Positions 11,618 through 24,036 are shown, counted from the stretch's first letter. The stretch: 64,000 bases of DNA from Gnetum montanum (GCA_015680685.1 MNCI01002737.1:128078-192077), one strand, 5' to 3'. The notes: generated by a model not told the origin, from the letters alone. A program made the numbers and translations.

Positions 11618-14600
11618 TCATGATTCCCACTCCATCTTCGCACATATCTTCTCACACAAGTCATCATACATGAGTTGCAGTCTCATCATCTCTTGTTGTA
11701 GCCGGGCTTTGCAAATCAAACCCTGCAACTCTTCCCTTTGCCTCTCTGCCAAATTCACAGCCATTTGCAAGTCCTCCTCATGAGCTGCCCAACATGCCTC
11801 CCAAACCTTCCTTTCTGCTGCCCATGCTTACACAACCACCTCCCTACAAGCCCTCCACACCTCGCCCTCCACACCTCAACCAGTGGTAAGGACTCCTGCT
11901 CATGCCCCTCCCTTGCTTCATGCGACAAACTAGCCTCAACGGCCACCTCCTGGTCCTAGCCAAAACCCAACTTGATGCCCCCCTAAGAGTCCTAAAACCT
12001 CCACCATTGATAAACCAAAAAAGGCATTGAACTCACTGTTGACAACACTACCATACCATGTCACCAAAGAACCAAAACAAGTCCCAAATGTCTCCCCGAT
12101 CTTCACCGCAGGAGGGATTTAAAAAAAAAACTTGGCAAATTAACATGCACCCCATGGTTTAGGTAGTGTAGGAAAGCAAAGTGAACATCCATCAACTTTG
12201 ACATAGTTCTGGATTGGATGAGGAACCTATCAACCAACGTCGTTGATGTCTGCCATACTGATGGCAATGTAATTCTAGGCACATGACCACTAGCCATTTT
12301 TGACATTCTACCACAAAAAAAGTCACTCGTGTATGCATAGATGTTCATCACCAGTGAAATCTTTGCTCCCCCATTCAATACCCCCAATGCCTCTGCCACC
12401 ACCGATTTAATTAATAGAATTTTCTTTCCATGGAACATTGTCTCCTCCCCCTCCCAGTTCCTGAAAAAAGTGTCATTCGCAAGGTTTGGCACCCCATTGA
12501 TCTAGGGCAACAGTTCTACCCATCCAATCCATTGGATCAGCGTCCACAACTCATCATTTCCCTTAAAATCCTGCACTGCCAACTCTTGATATTGTTGCAG
12601 CCCCATACTATGTGCCACTTCCTCCCATAGACGAAGCCCATCATTAACAGTAGCAAACGACAGCAATAGCCTTTATGCTCTGAAAATCAAATTGATGTGA
12701 TGTCTCCACACCACCCATAACATCGTAGTCGCCTTTTCACCACCATTTGATTAGACTAGTAGAGCTAGCCCAACTCCCCGCCAAGTGGCCAACATGTAAG
12801 CACATTGGTATAGCAAATGATTAATGGTTACATCCACCACCATGCATAACGAGCATTAGGGGTCAATGTCCAAACCTCTCTCCCTTAGGAATCCCCTTAC
12901 CGACAACACCCTATGCGCAATGAGCCACACGAACACCTTAATTTTCTTAGGTAACCTACCCTACCATATGGCCCTCCAGCCAATAATTAGCATGTACCTA
13001 TTTTGTATTATTTCTCTGGGTGCTTTGCCCAACAGTCCACACTCTCTCATCTAAGTGGCATGCTTACATAGCTCCACCTAGAACCGTGGGCCCCTTGACC
13101 CAACCTCCCACAACTGGTAGTTCCGCCTCACAATGTTGATCCACTGCTCATGTCACTCCCCTTGCTCCATCAGCCGATTGGCCAACCTCTGCAGCCACAA
13201 CAAAACTTCGTCATTAAAGGTCAGCAACCCAATTTCCCCAACATTCTTGGCTCTTGCTGTTTTTTCCCAACAAACAAGGTGGAGCTTCTCTCCTCCCTTA
13301 CCCCCCTAACCAAACAAAATGCTAGAGGATCTGGTCAATTTTTTGGATTACCCCCATTGGAGGACACACCGTGGAAGCCGTAAACCTTGCCATTGCCATC
13401 AACATAGACAAAGCTAAAAGAATTTTACCCTTTCTAGACAAAAAGCAATTAGTCCAATGTGCAGTCTTCCTTTCTAATTTCTAAACCAAAGCATTCCATG
13501 TTGGCCTCCTATTGCATTCAAACATTGACATCCCAAGATAGGAATCATGCAACATCCCTGGCAAGATACCCAACGTTTGGCAAATCCTACTCTTCACCTA
13601 CACTTATGTATTGACTAGGTGCAATGCCAACTTTGCCTTATTGACTTCCAACCCTAGCTCAATCTCCATCCACACTAGCACGTTTTAGAGCACCACTGCT
13701 TGAGGCATAGTTGCACGAGAAAAGACGATTGTGTCATCTACGTAGTGCTTTGCAATGCAATGCACCCCAACCACCATCACCACAAAAGCCATCCAACTCG
13801 TAGTACCCTTGCAACAAGTCCATCATCAGAATGAAGAACAAGGGTGATAGTAGGTCTCCCTAACGCAGCCCCCTTCTAGGTGCCTCAAAACCCTAAAGTT
13901 TGCCCTCAATATCAAACAAATATCTTACTAATGCCTAAATTTGAAGGCAACAATTCACAAATTCTAATGTAAATCCTTTTCACAGCATGATTGCCTACAG
14001 CACCTGCCCACTTACCGTATCATAAGCTTTCTTGATATCAAGCTTCACACACATCCCATGGAAGCCTGAAATCCAAAACAAATGTAGGATTTCCTATAAA
14101 AAGGATCACCTGATCCTATAGTAAATGGCCCTTTACAAATCTCACCTTATTTTCCATTACCAACTAAGGCATCAGTGGTGTTGGCGGTTGCACCAGCATC
14201 TTATTGAAAAGCTAGATAAAGGTATTACAAATTCCTATTGGTCGAAAATGCACTGGTAGAGATGGCATCTACATTTTTGGCACCAGAACAATCCGTGAAC
14301 AATTGATCTCCCAATGTACCTCCTACCATCCTAGCATACAGTTAAAAGCATCCAAAAAAATTTTGTTGATTATATCTATGAACTCCCTAAAGAATTTGAT
14401 GGGCCACCCATCAAGCCATGGCGTCTTGTTAGTCTTCATTGTGCCCATCGTTGTCTCCAGTTCCTGCAAAGTGAAAGGTATAAGTAGTGCATGATTTTCA
14501 ACAGTTCCAATAACCCGCTAAATCGGCACTGATAAAGGAGTAGTCTCTTTTCTACTACAAATATTATCCCAATACTATTGCACCAGCTTGGCAATCTTCT

Positions 14601-15773
14601 TCCCATCATTCGTAGCAACCCCTTCATGTAATAGTTGGAGTTTGTTTTTCTCCTACCCTCATTCCTTGGCCGACACAAATAAGAACCACATGTTTTTGCC
14701 CCCCTCCCTAAGCCAAGTGATTCTAGCTTGTTGCCTCCAGTAAACCTCCTCCTCCAACACTAGAGCCTGCAAATCCCTTAGCAATGTTTGTTCCTTTGCC
14801 GCCAGATCTTCTCTATGCTGCTACCTCGTCTAAACTTCTGTCAATCGTTGGAGCAACTGAGTATAGTAGGCACGAAAATCATATTTATCCACCACAGCCC
14901 TATCCTTAATCTACATCTTGAGCGTTTGCAATTCATGTTTTAGGAAATTTCTAGGCTCCTTCCCTTGAGAGTAATTTCACCAAATGTCCTACACAAGTGG
15001 TCTCAGCCATGGCTTAGTAAGCCACGTACATTTGAACCTAAATGGTCTAGAAGCCACCCCCTGGTTGTCCCACAAGTGGCACAAGATTGAGCTATGGTCG
15101 AAAGCCTACCTCTCTTTGCCTGTCACATGAATATCAAGACTAAGTACTAACCTCATACTTACCCACACATGATCAATCCGTGACTACATGCAATCTTTAC
15201 CTTTCCACCTGTTGCTCTACGTGAATCTACATCCATCCACCTCCATGTCCACTAGGTTATGCTCTTGAAGAAACTCCAATGATTCTTGGCTTCCCAAAGG
15301 AATAGTGCCCTCTCCTTCGATCTTTTCCCAAAGGAATCTCCTTCGATTCTTGGCTTCCCAAAGGAATAGAGACGCTAATTAAATTCCCCTATCAAAATCC
15401 AACCCTTTTTGTCTAGCACTATCGATGCAACACATTGTAATTCATGTAACTAGACCTCCCTATTCTATGCACCATACACATTTGTAAGCCAAAATTTTGC
15501 CTGGACCATATGGACCATTTGGCTCCAAGGAGACTCATCCACCACCACTACCAATGGTGTCCAAGACATAATGGTAAGCCCATCAACCTTGCCTCTGCAA
15601 GGCACCAACTACAACATCCAACCATTCCATTGTAGCAAACCAAATTCCGACTAGTGTAGCTTTGTCTCTTGTAAGCAGACAACTTCACATCCTTCACGCC
15701 GAACAATCTCCTTCAAGGTATTTCTTTTGCAGGGTGTACCCTAGCTTCTACAATTCCAGGATAATATCTTCAT
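11618..15773 (-). pseudogene. L1 ORF2: endonuclease and reverse transcriptase, broken
   Basis: ORF2 starts at the ATG at 15773-15771 and encodes MKILSWNCRS followed by a stop, then KRNTLKEIVRREGCEVVCLQ, the classic start of an L1 apurinic endonuclease. RT motifs follow: PWLDGWPIKFF near 14410, FRPIGICNT near 14235, and the catalytic YVDD at 13744-13733. The 3' part continues through 12492-12103 (TFFRNWEGEE) to a coiled-coil segment (LQMAVNLAERQREELQGLI) ending with TGA at 11620-11618. Stops, often TAG where Gln or Trp is expected, and frame changes recur throughout. The endonuclease nicks the target and RT copies the RNA. The C-terminal coiled coil is not a usual L1 feature and could be a separate small ORF. 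Confidence 0.8.
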
Positions 15774-16213
15774 GGACAACCCGATGACCATTTTTTGAAG
15801 ACCTCCCGCAAGGTCTTCTGAATCCCCAAGTCGATTTCCATTTGTGTCTATTTTCCTCTCACAACAGGTGTACTAGGATGCCCAACCTTTTCCCCTACCC
15901 CAGGTGATGCCAAAATAGTCCCCCCCCCCCAACCGCAACACCGATAGTGCAGTAGCTGGGTGCAACAATTTCAAACACTGGAGGTTTGGAAGACCCCTTG
16001 ACTACCAACACCCAACTCCCTAGAGGCAAGAGTTCCTGATCTAGCAATTCCAGCTATTTAGTGCTCCCTTACAACGTACAAGGGGACTACATGGGTGAGG
16101 CTCCACCCACAGGTTCCTAGTGTCATATCTCCTTAGCCACTAGCTTTGTGGGCTCTAGAACAAGATGCCCCTTCTATATTTGAAACCACCCTATCTCATT
16201 TGCTAGTTTTTCC

Positions 16214-16640
16214 TTAGGTTTTGCCATGATTTTGGCTTTCCTCTGAACTTTGCAGTTGGTAACCTAATGGCCTAGCTTTCAACCCATAAGTGGGTTCTCC
16301 AAGATTCTCATATTCTATCTGGATCTTCTCCTCATCGTCTAGAAAATTCAAGATCACTTCTCTTACCAAGTCGTTCAACGAGGGCGGCCTCCAAATGCAT
16401 AAACGCATGGAGCCCATCCTCGTCATGGAACTAGTAAATCGGTCAAGGGTAATGAAGTCACCAAAGAACCCTGCCAACGCTTTGAGAAAATCCAACATCC
16501 ACATCTCCCATGGGATCCCCAATGCCCTAATCCACACCAACACCTGGGCAAACAGGTCTTCTTCCTTGTGTGCACCCAACCTCCACCGTGTCAAAGCAAG
16601 ACCATGCACTCCATAAAACCAAGGTCCCTCGGCCAAAACC
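16214..16640 (-). pseudogene. L1 ORF1, DUF4283-like RNA-binding part
   Basis: The frame 16636-16214 (140 codons) shows the pattern of plant L1 ORF1 proteins: GPWFYGVHGLALTRW, then VLVWIRALGIPWEMW, then a long-helix region. This DUF4283-type domain accompanies zinc knuckles in plant LINE ORF1 and binds element RNA. Reading frame is lost upstream and downstream, and no intact zinc knuckle was found. It lies 5' of ORF2 in element orientation, as expected. Confidence 0.75.
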
Positions 16641-17013
16641 TGGTCACATTACTCAACAGATCAGTATATAAACAACAATAGATCCCCTAACATGCAACAA
16701 ACCCCAAAATCCCCCACTTTCTACGTGGTTTGTGCCCACTTTGCAACTAGATCCAACCTGGGCCTTACTCAACTAGACACAAATTTTTCAATGAGGCTTT
16801 GTTCCATTGTTTTCAGCCACTCTTCAGAACAGCTGCGCACCCAAAGCCTCATACTACCTTCCTACCGGGAGCAGGCCTCTATGCCCCCCGCTCTCAGCCT
16901 CCAACCCATCTCAGCAAGTGCACCCATCCCTAGGTCATCCCCCAAACTCCAAATCAAATCATCAACACTACCTAGCCTCCCTTGCCCTCCTGCTCCTATA
17001 TTCCTGCACCCTG

Positions 17014-17215
17014 TGACTCCATCTCCCGCTCTTGTGTCTATGCTCATGCCCCCACCAATGTCTCCACCTGCACCCTACGACTCCATCTCCTGCTTCCACA
17101 CCCATGCTCATTCCCCCATCAACGTTTTTGCCTGCAACCTACGACTCCATCTCCCTCTCCCATGCTTGTGCTCATGCCCCCACCAACATCTTTGCCCGCA
17201 CCCATGCCAGCACAT
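17014..17215. repeat. 63-bp minisatellite in the L1 5' region
   Basis: Three diverged copies of a ~63-bp unit, each with GACTCCATCTCC (near 17014, 17078, 17141) followed by CATGCTCATGCCCCCACCAA-like sequence. The plus strand is extremely C-rich and gives overlapping proline-rich open frames in all three phases, which are composition artefacts. On the L1 strand the block would be G-rich leader or ORF1 N-terminal sequence. Confidence 0.7.
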
Positions 17216-17329
17216 TCACCTGCTCCTACTTCCACTCCTACTCCCACTCCCGCTCCTTCCATTTCAAAATCACTATTACCACCAACTTGTGTGAACCTTT
17301 GATTAAATCACCAAAAAATCTACAATTAT

Positions 17330-18760
17330 GCTCAAGATAATGTTTCTCATAATATCATATAAGATGCTTAGCAACTTTTGTAGAAGTTTTGGTTACAAGT
17401 TAAAATGAAGAATTTTTTAATAATTAAATTTTGAAGCACAAGGAACCAACCAGTACACCAAACATAGTTGTTGAGCTCAACAAATTTGATCTCTTTTATA
17501 TACATATAAAAGGCCTAATTACTATATTTTAAACAATTTTTTTAAATTTTCTAGTAGAACTATTGAACTTATGAAGCAGGGTTCCTTTAGGCCAATTTAA
17601 AAATTCAAGGATTCAATTTTGTTCAACAAAATTCAAGAATAATGTTATTTTACATGAATTAAATCATGATCCTAAAACAAGTCTAGAGTGAAACGTGACT
17701 TTTCTCATCTTTTCTGAGGTTGTGCAAAGTTAGTAAAATCAATAGAATCAATCTTATTCTCATGACTATGAGCATGGAAGAATGGATAAACTAAATGAAC
17801 GTGTCAAGAATAAGGAAGAATGACTTCTAGGACAATGTTGCAATATAAGAAACCATGGTCATGATTCACCAATGATTCACCAATGATGGATAAAAGAAGA
17901 AAAGAATGTTGCAATATAAGAAACCATGGTCATGATTCATCAATGATGGATAAAAGAGCAATGATAATGTAGATTCTTTACAATTTTACATGGAAATGCA
18001 TGAAGTATAATTTTTTGTAAGTTGATTACCACATGATAGATAAAGTTGGTTAAAAGGAAGATGAAGAGCAAGGTTCGTAGAAACCTAGTTTTAGATATGT
18101 GTATTACATCAAAGTTGCCTTTATGCTTTGACAAGTGAATTTTGCCCTGGGTATTTCACATTTCATCATTATTGACTTTTATCGTATTGCATTGGGTGAA
18201 CCACTCAATTAACAGTAATTTTTATGGCCAGTTGTTTACTTGACACCAACCTGAACCCATTTTTGTACCATGTCCTCAGTTCACTGTACTTCATACTTCT
18301 ATATGTGTACAATTCATTATTCTTATTAATCATTTCTTTTGCCTTACTGTACTTATATCGTTCATAAACCAATGCATGCTAAGCTTCTTCTGCTGATTTT
18401 AAAAATTCCGCTCACTGCAGTAAGACAGTAATTTTTCTAAATCCCATTAATAATTATCAATGCATTCATTCAGCCTTTTGTTAATTGGCGGTACATATAT
18501 GGCATAAGGTTACCACGTTTCTTAGATATAGGTTGAACTAATATAGCGTTTTCCCTTAAAATAGCATATCTGGGAAGAGTTCCCACTCTCTGCAAGGAAC
18601 TAATGCCCTCAAAACGATAGAGTAATCTATTATCCAAGATTAAAGATGAATCTGAAAAGGATATGAATCTCTCCGCTAAAATAATTGATGGAGACGATTG
18701 ATTTTCAAAACAGATAATAAGATAATTCAAACAGTGGAACCCGAGTTACAGAACACAGTT
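17330..18760. other. Intergenic AT-rich DNA
   Basis: No gene recognised. An 86-codon minus-strand frame at 18730-18470 lies just beyond the last recognised exon of the AVT6-like pseudogene, but I cannot align it to that family. Confidence 0.35.
17836..17958. repeat. Short local duplication
   Basis: GCAATATAAGAAACCATGG followed by TCATGATTCACCAATGATGG and GATAAAAGA is present twice, starting near 17838 and 17912. The first copy also contains an internal doubling of ATTCACCAATG. Probably replication slippage in AT-rich DNA. Confidence 0.75.
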
Positions 18761-18764
18761 GTTA

Positions 18765-19745
18765 AAAAAAAAAATTTACTGACCCCGTCTCTGAGTGATA
18801 CCAAGGGATCCGGAACCAGAAGTATGGCCAGAGCCAGAGCAGCAGCTCTGCTGGTCTACAGCACAACCCAAACCATTCTTCTAAAACTCCTCTACGACGA
18901 ACTCCATCAGATGTTGTGCTGGAAAGCACAGACCCGGAGGCATTCAAAACATCAAATAGTTAATAACCAACCATGGAATGGTCAGAATGCTTGGGTTTAA
19001 AATTAGAAAGTAATATGTTTTAATCGTGTTCAAGTACCGTTAGTCACTGCAACTCAACTACCTCTGAAACATATTTATTCTCTCTTTAATCTCTGACAAA
19101 TCAATGGCAACTAATCATGAATTTACTGAGAAAGACAAGATGCAAGGTGTATATATATGGTTTTTTAAAAAATCAAACCCATCGAACCTAATAATCCTTC
19201 CCTGTAATCAAACTGAAACTAAATCCAAACCTGAATCCTTTCGACCTGAGAAGTATATAATGACTATGAAATGTTTCATTACCCAAGGTATAAACTTTAT
19301 ACCTTCAATTTCTACTAAAAATTACAAAAAATACAGGGAAACAGAAATCTAGTCCCAAATCCAATAAACATTAATCCCTCTCCTTCAATTTCTATTCCAT
19401 TACAAACCCAACCCAGTTTTATTCTCGAATTCCGAATAGTCTTAACTCTTAATTGATCGTGTAGCCCACAAATCCAAAGTTTCTAATCATACCAATTATG
19501 ATCATGTAGATGACCAGGACTGCCACCGTTTTGAGAATGATAAAAGTTTGCAGGCATACCCTGCCAGGGGGGCTAATGGCCTCTCCGCTGTAAGATTGTA
19601 CCTTAGCTCTATCGCTGAATCGGGAAGAAACTCAATGGAGAAATACGTCAGAACCACAAGAAACAAAAACCCAAAAGGCAGAGCCTTGGCCCCTGCACAT
19701 GGGCATAAGGGCATAAGGGCAGGAGATGCAATGGTTGAGTAAATG
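18765..19745 (-). pseudogene. AVT6-like amino acid transporter pseudogene (AAAP family)
   Basis: Exon remnant 19745-19480 encodes the first membrane helices of an AVT6-type amino acid/H+ transporter. GFLFLVVLTYFSIEFL is in one frame, then after a 1-2 nt shift RFSDRAKVQSYSG, then LQTFIILKTVAVLVIYMIII in the same frame. AVT6 relatives read SYSGLMxxxFGRPG and VVYMIIIGDVLSG at these places. The next exon, about 18950-18765, gives SSTTSDGVRRRGVLEEWFG, matching the luminal loop before the next helices. An intron of about 0.5 kb separates them. The family exports or stores amino acids at the vacuole or other endomembranes. The N-terminus and the C-terminal half are missing, so this is a truncated, frameshifted copy. 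Confidence 0.75.
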
Positions 19746-19925
19746 GAATATTTTTTAAAGCTCACTATTTATCACCTACTATTTCAATCATGTATCAAAA
19801 TGTTATTAGCAAGCTTCGTAACTTCTCATTATCTTATAATGGAAGGTGGAAAATGAATTCAACTCTGTCAAGAGGAGGGCATTGATTGATTGTGCAGCTG
19901 AGGAGCCCTTGAAGATGAGAGCTTG

Positions 19926-19978
19926 CTTTTTCTTTTTCTTTTCTTTTTCTTTTTCTTTTTCTTTTTCTTTTTCTTTTC
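19926..19978. repeat. (TTTTTC)n microsatellite
   Basis: About nine units of a TTTTTC/TTTTC pyrimidine repeat on the plus strand, with slight length variation between units. Confidence 0.9.
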
Positions 19979-20019
19979 TGTTATAATGTTACTCCCAAAA
20001 ACTTGCATTATTTATTTTT

Positions 20020-20135
20020 GCTAGCCTACTGGTGTTTGATAAATTTACAGAGTCTATCTTTATTTTCCATAAAAATGTAATATCTATCCAATGGATCCTT
20101 TGGGTCTATAGATAGTAAAGCTTCATTTTTAACTT
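20020..20135 (+). mobile_element. LINE 3' end copy
   Basis: About 110 bp closely match the reverse complement of 9510-9610: AGTCTATCTTTATTTTCCAT, then ATCTATCCAATGGATCCT, then AAAGCTTCATTTT. This is the 3' terminus of the same LINE family, here on the plus strand and severely 5'-truncated. It shows the family was active more than once in this region. Confidence 0.7.
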
Positions 20136-20593
20136 TTTCATTTTCAAATATGTAAGGGCACATAAAAGTACCTTATTCGGTTGGATGATATTGGCGTTCA
20201 CTTAGAATTTTACCCACAATTTACTCATTCTCTCTCAAAAAGGTGAAAGCAGGTTCAAAAAGAATAAAATTATTACCTATAGCTACTGTGCTCATTCATC
20301 TAAGTGGAGATGTGAGAGGGTTGGTAGATAAGTGAAAACCTAACCTCTTTGAGTGGATATGGGTTCATAAATGAGCTAACAGTTAAACCGATTCTACAAT
20401 TTGAGAAATAAACACCCTACTACTATCAAATGATGACTCTCATAAAACATCACAGTGAACTCCAGAAATCAAAAGAGGCAGAAAATTAATAAGGTAATAA
20501 GTTAGTGCTAGAGACTTGCCCGCCCTTATGCTCTCAACCCGCATCCTCCGTTAGCATGCTTGACCAAGCATTTTTGCGCATCAATTCGCGCTT

Positions 20594-20827
20594 TCACCGC
20601 ACAAAGATTTTCCAGCGTGTCATGTGCAGTCTCGCCAAAACGGAAGATTCTGTGTCGCCGTAAACGGCCAATTTTGGATCACTAGCGCCTGTTTGTGCAT
20701 CATTATCTGCTCTATTTTCTATGAACAGCAGAGTCTCCGTGGGCGCTATTAATGACTGTAAGTTCAGTTCAGTTCTTCTCTGCACTGATTGCGCCACAGG
20801 ATTTCTTCGATCACAGGCCTTCAATTC
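20594..20827 (-). other. Unrecognised ORF in a locally CpG-rich stretch
   Basis: A 76-codon minus-strand frame begins at 20824. Overlapping it in another frame is a second open stretch (FGETAHDTLENLCAVKARID) ending near 20530. The stretch has more CpG than its surroundings, as a first exon or promoter-proximal region might. It lies about 0.85 kb upstream of the AVT6-like exon on the same strand, but I cannot match it to an AVT6 N-terminus. No function assigned. Confidence 0.3.
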
Positions 20828-20849
20828 TGCGTTTCCTTGATTCCGGGTG

Positions 20850-22900
20850 CAAAATCATCTTACAATCCAATGTTTAAAAATTAAATAAATTACAGCAAAC
20901 CATCAACATCTTCTCAAATTCTCGACTTATATATCTACTGATTCGGGTCTTCCCACATGGTTAAACTAAAAAATTCTAGGCGTTCATGAAAACGAAAATT
21001 CAGAATGCTACCAACCAAAACTATTCTTTGGTTGCTTCGTTTCAATCATGGGATTGAGGAGATCTTAGATTATAGCCTCATGTTTAGCTTTATAATAAGT
21101 GATTCAACGATTAACACAACAATGGTGTACGAAAGGGTGGGTTTTGCGTTTTATAAAATGCATATTATGTATAATTTTAAGCTATATAATGCAAGGGTAG
21201 ATTCACAACAAACAAAAATTATTCAATAGCAACATAATGTTGGTAGTTTAGGCATTATTGAAAATCACAACTAGATACAACATTTTGCAAATGACACTAT
21301 TAATAACATGGGTCACACCTATTCAAATGGACAAAAATTTTTGATCTTCTCATTTGTAATGGGCTTGCTAGATTTCCTCAATCTTTATTAGTTACTTTCA
21401 TAGGTCCTCAACGTAACTCTTATGAAGATATTGAATTTATTAAGAAGTAAAAGTTGGAGAAGATGTACATCATCATGTAGAGTTTTTGTTGCAAATTTAA
21501 ATAATTTCTTGGACAACAAAAAATAAGAATAAAAGAAAATTCAGTGTAGAGTCACCCTAGAAGTCAAAGAAAAATATATGGATGCAACACATAACAAATG
21601 GACTCTTGAAAAGTAGCATAAGGAGCTTGAACGAATTTTTCTTATAATAGTTAAGCAAGTTGTGCATTCATAATATTAAAGTGCTTAGAAGACTTGGTTT
21701 AATGAAGATTGCATGTAGGGTAGATAGAATATTAAAAATGCAAATAAGAGTCATAGACAATGTTTGTTAGATTATACTCCTAAGTTAAGATAGAAACATT
21801 AGTTTCTTAACTTAACATAATAGCAATTACAGAAGAGGTCATGATGATTCGTTAAGAATCATAACTCCTCATGAAGGATGAGAGAACACAGGTCCTTAAT
21901 TCATAATATATAATGATGTCAACATAAATGGATGAATGAATTAAGAATAACAAGATGGCAAAATGCATAAGAAAGAGCAAGCATGTAAGGTCAAGTAAGA
22001 TAAGTAAATAACATTGGAACAATAACTATGAGCAATATCCATAAACCACAAGATACAATCATTAGTGATTCATGAAATTACATAGAAGAAAATGCCCTAC
22101 ATCATAAAAGCAAACAAGAGCAGCAAAAACTTATCAATTATGAAGAATTGATAAACAAGTGTTGCGAAAGACATGTATGATCTCTGTAGCATTGGATCTA
22201 GTTTTATAAAGAGAAAAAGAAGGTCCAAGTTGTGCCATACATAGCTTGGTCCTATTTTTTAAATAAGAAGATAATGTCATCCATATGTTTATAATAGAAA
22301 AGAAAGGGAAAAAAAGTACAACTTACAAAGAAGTATTTCGTAAAGCCCAATGAAGCTAGGTGAGGAGTGGCTTAGCAAAGCTAAGGAAGAAGTAAAGTGA
22401 AAAAGCCTTAACAAAGTAAAATGTAAGACTACGATAAGTTCATATACAAAAGTTCATAATACAATGAGTTATGAATAATAGTCATAAGTATATTATTAGC
22501 TTATGTTGAAGAAGCAAATATGATTTAAAAGAAGATGCACTACTAGAGAAAGAGCAACATCATTGAAGCACAAAAGATTTTATGAATTTAGCATAGCCAA
22601 ATCTAGAATTATAGCAAGCCCAAAGATGATGATTATGACTTATCAAAGTACTAAGTTATAAAATCAGTACAATGCAACTTTGTTCATCGTAAGAGATTCA
22701 TAAGTAGTAATTTAGTAAGACTTACGATAGTCAACTACAAAAAATTATAAAGAGCAGTTGTGAAGAGAGTTACAATTTTATAATTCCACAATGTTACTTC
22801 CTAGAGAATCCTAAAGAAAACTTGAAGAATGGAATTCACAACAACAATGGTTATAAATGAATGTTATGAATTACAAATGTTATAAAAATATTATGAAAAG
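20850..22900. other. No identifiable gene
   Basis: Very AT-rich sequence with no long open frame, TE terminus or RNA gene that I can recognise on either strand. Confidence 0.45.
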
Positions 22901-23049
22901 TGCATCTCCCTATAAAAGATCATGAGGTGACAACATTGTGTTACGAAAAACAATCCAGGAAAATTCTAACAAGGTTAAGGTATATAAATGCTTGATTACA
23001 ACAAAGAAAAGTAAATTTATCAAGCAGTAGCAATAAAATTTGGCTGCCA

Positions 23050-23240
23050 GTATTGCTGATAACCATGTCGACTGGAGGCGGTGGTGCGTGGAATGCCCAG
23101 GCGGAGGTGTCCCAGCCGTCGGTGCTATACATGGTTTGCATGGAGACCTCCCCGTGGCGTGGCGTGGTCGGCGACGGTGATATTGAGTCGTTCTGCCTGC
23201 ACGTACATCCTTGCTGATAGCCTCTTCCTGTGACTTGCAC
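23050..23240 (-). pseudogene. DUF642-like cell-wall protein fragment
   Basis: The minus-strand frame within 23360-22941 contains VSMQTMYSTDGWDTSAWAF followed by a VDMVISNTG-like segment. DUF642 proteins, secreted cell-wall proteins with paired galactose-binding-like folds, have SLQTMYSxxGWDxYAWAF then an FxNPG segment at this place. The block is much more GC-rich than its flanks. Only one exon-like piece is present and the frame runs out into AT-rich sequence, so this is a fragment. It lies immediately 3' of the expansin-like pseudogene on the same strand. Confidence 0.5.
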
Positions 23241-23915
23241 CATGGATACTTGAAAAATGGCAAAGCCAAAGATGAAACAAGGAGGTGAAATAAGTTGCTG
23301 CAGCACCGATGTGCACTCAAGCGCCTCTACGATGCTGCAGAAACAATTTATGTATGCCAATACCTTTGGACATGGGGTGTTCTGTAAATGAAGATGAGCT
23401 TATAAAGAAATTACAAATTACGAAGATGAGATTCAAGGAGACCGTATGGTATTGTTGCAGGGATAGCAAGCTTCTTGTGCAATATCAGAGATCTGAATGC
23501 CAGAGTCATAAACCATTCCAGCCTTCCATTCCAAAGGCAGCACTGTCTTCCTAGCCCAAACCCACTTTCCATCATATCCACCAATCACAACAAACCTAAA
23601 TTGCAAATTTTCACTTGGTGGGTTATGTATATCCCGTACTGAACCGTAATTCCTGCTCAAGAAGCGCCAGTGTGAAGTTCCCACCTACTCGATAATGCCA
23701 TCAAAACAAAATCAAGTTATTAAAACATTGATGAGACGCGGTTTGCGTCGGCCGCGATATCGCAATCAGCCGCAATTTCTATAAATAAGAGGCGGCTCTC
23801 CCTCATTTGAAATCTCAGTTTTAGTGTAGCGAAGCTCTGGCAGTTTGATCCCTCCAGAGTTAGAATTTTTCCCGTGTCTGCCCGCAGTGTGGTGAATGTA
23901 ATTGTACGGTGTCTT

Positions 23916-24036
23916 NNNNNNNNNNNNNNNNNNNNNNNNNNNNNNNNNNNNNNNNNNNNNNNNNNNNNNNNNNNNNNNNNNNNNNNNNNNNNNNNNNNNN
24001 NNNNNNNNNNNNNNNNNNNNNNNNNNNNNNNNNNNN
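23916..24036. other. Assembly gap (121 N)
   Basis: Run of N inside solo LTR E; the true LTR length is therefore unknown. The gap directly precedes a tandem repeat, a likely cause of the assembly break. Confidence 0.95.

Larger units (their letters stand above)
11181..17329 (-). mobile_element. L1-type LINE, full length, with 16-bp target-site duplication
   Basis: A complete but inactive L1 on the minus strand. The perfect 16-bp repeat AAAAATCTACAATTAT occurs at 11181-11196 and 17314-17329. Next to the left copy is a T run (11196-11203), the complement of a short poly(A) tail. Reading right to left: a GC-rich 5' region with a minisatellite, ORF1 with a DUF4283-like domain, then ORF2 with endonuclease, reverse transcriptase and a C-terminal part. 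The element moves by target-primed reverse transcription. Numerous stops and frameshifts show it is dead. The intact ends make this a non-truncated insertion of about 6.1 kb. Confidence 0.85.

Noticed and set aside
16692-17340. Overlapping proline-rich plus-strand ORFs up to 200 codons
   Set aside because: Open in all three frames because of the C-rich 63-bp minisatellite; they lie antisense to the L1 5' region.
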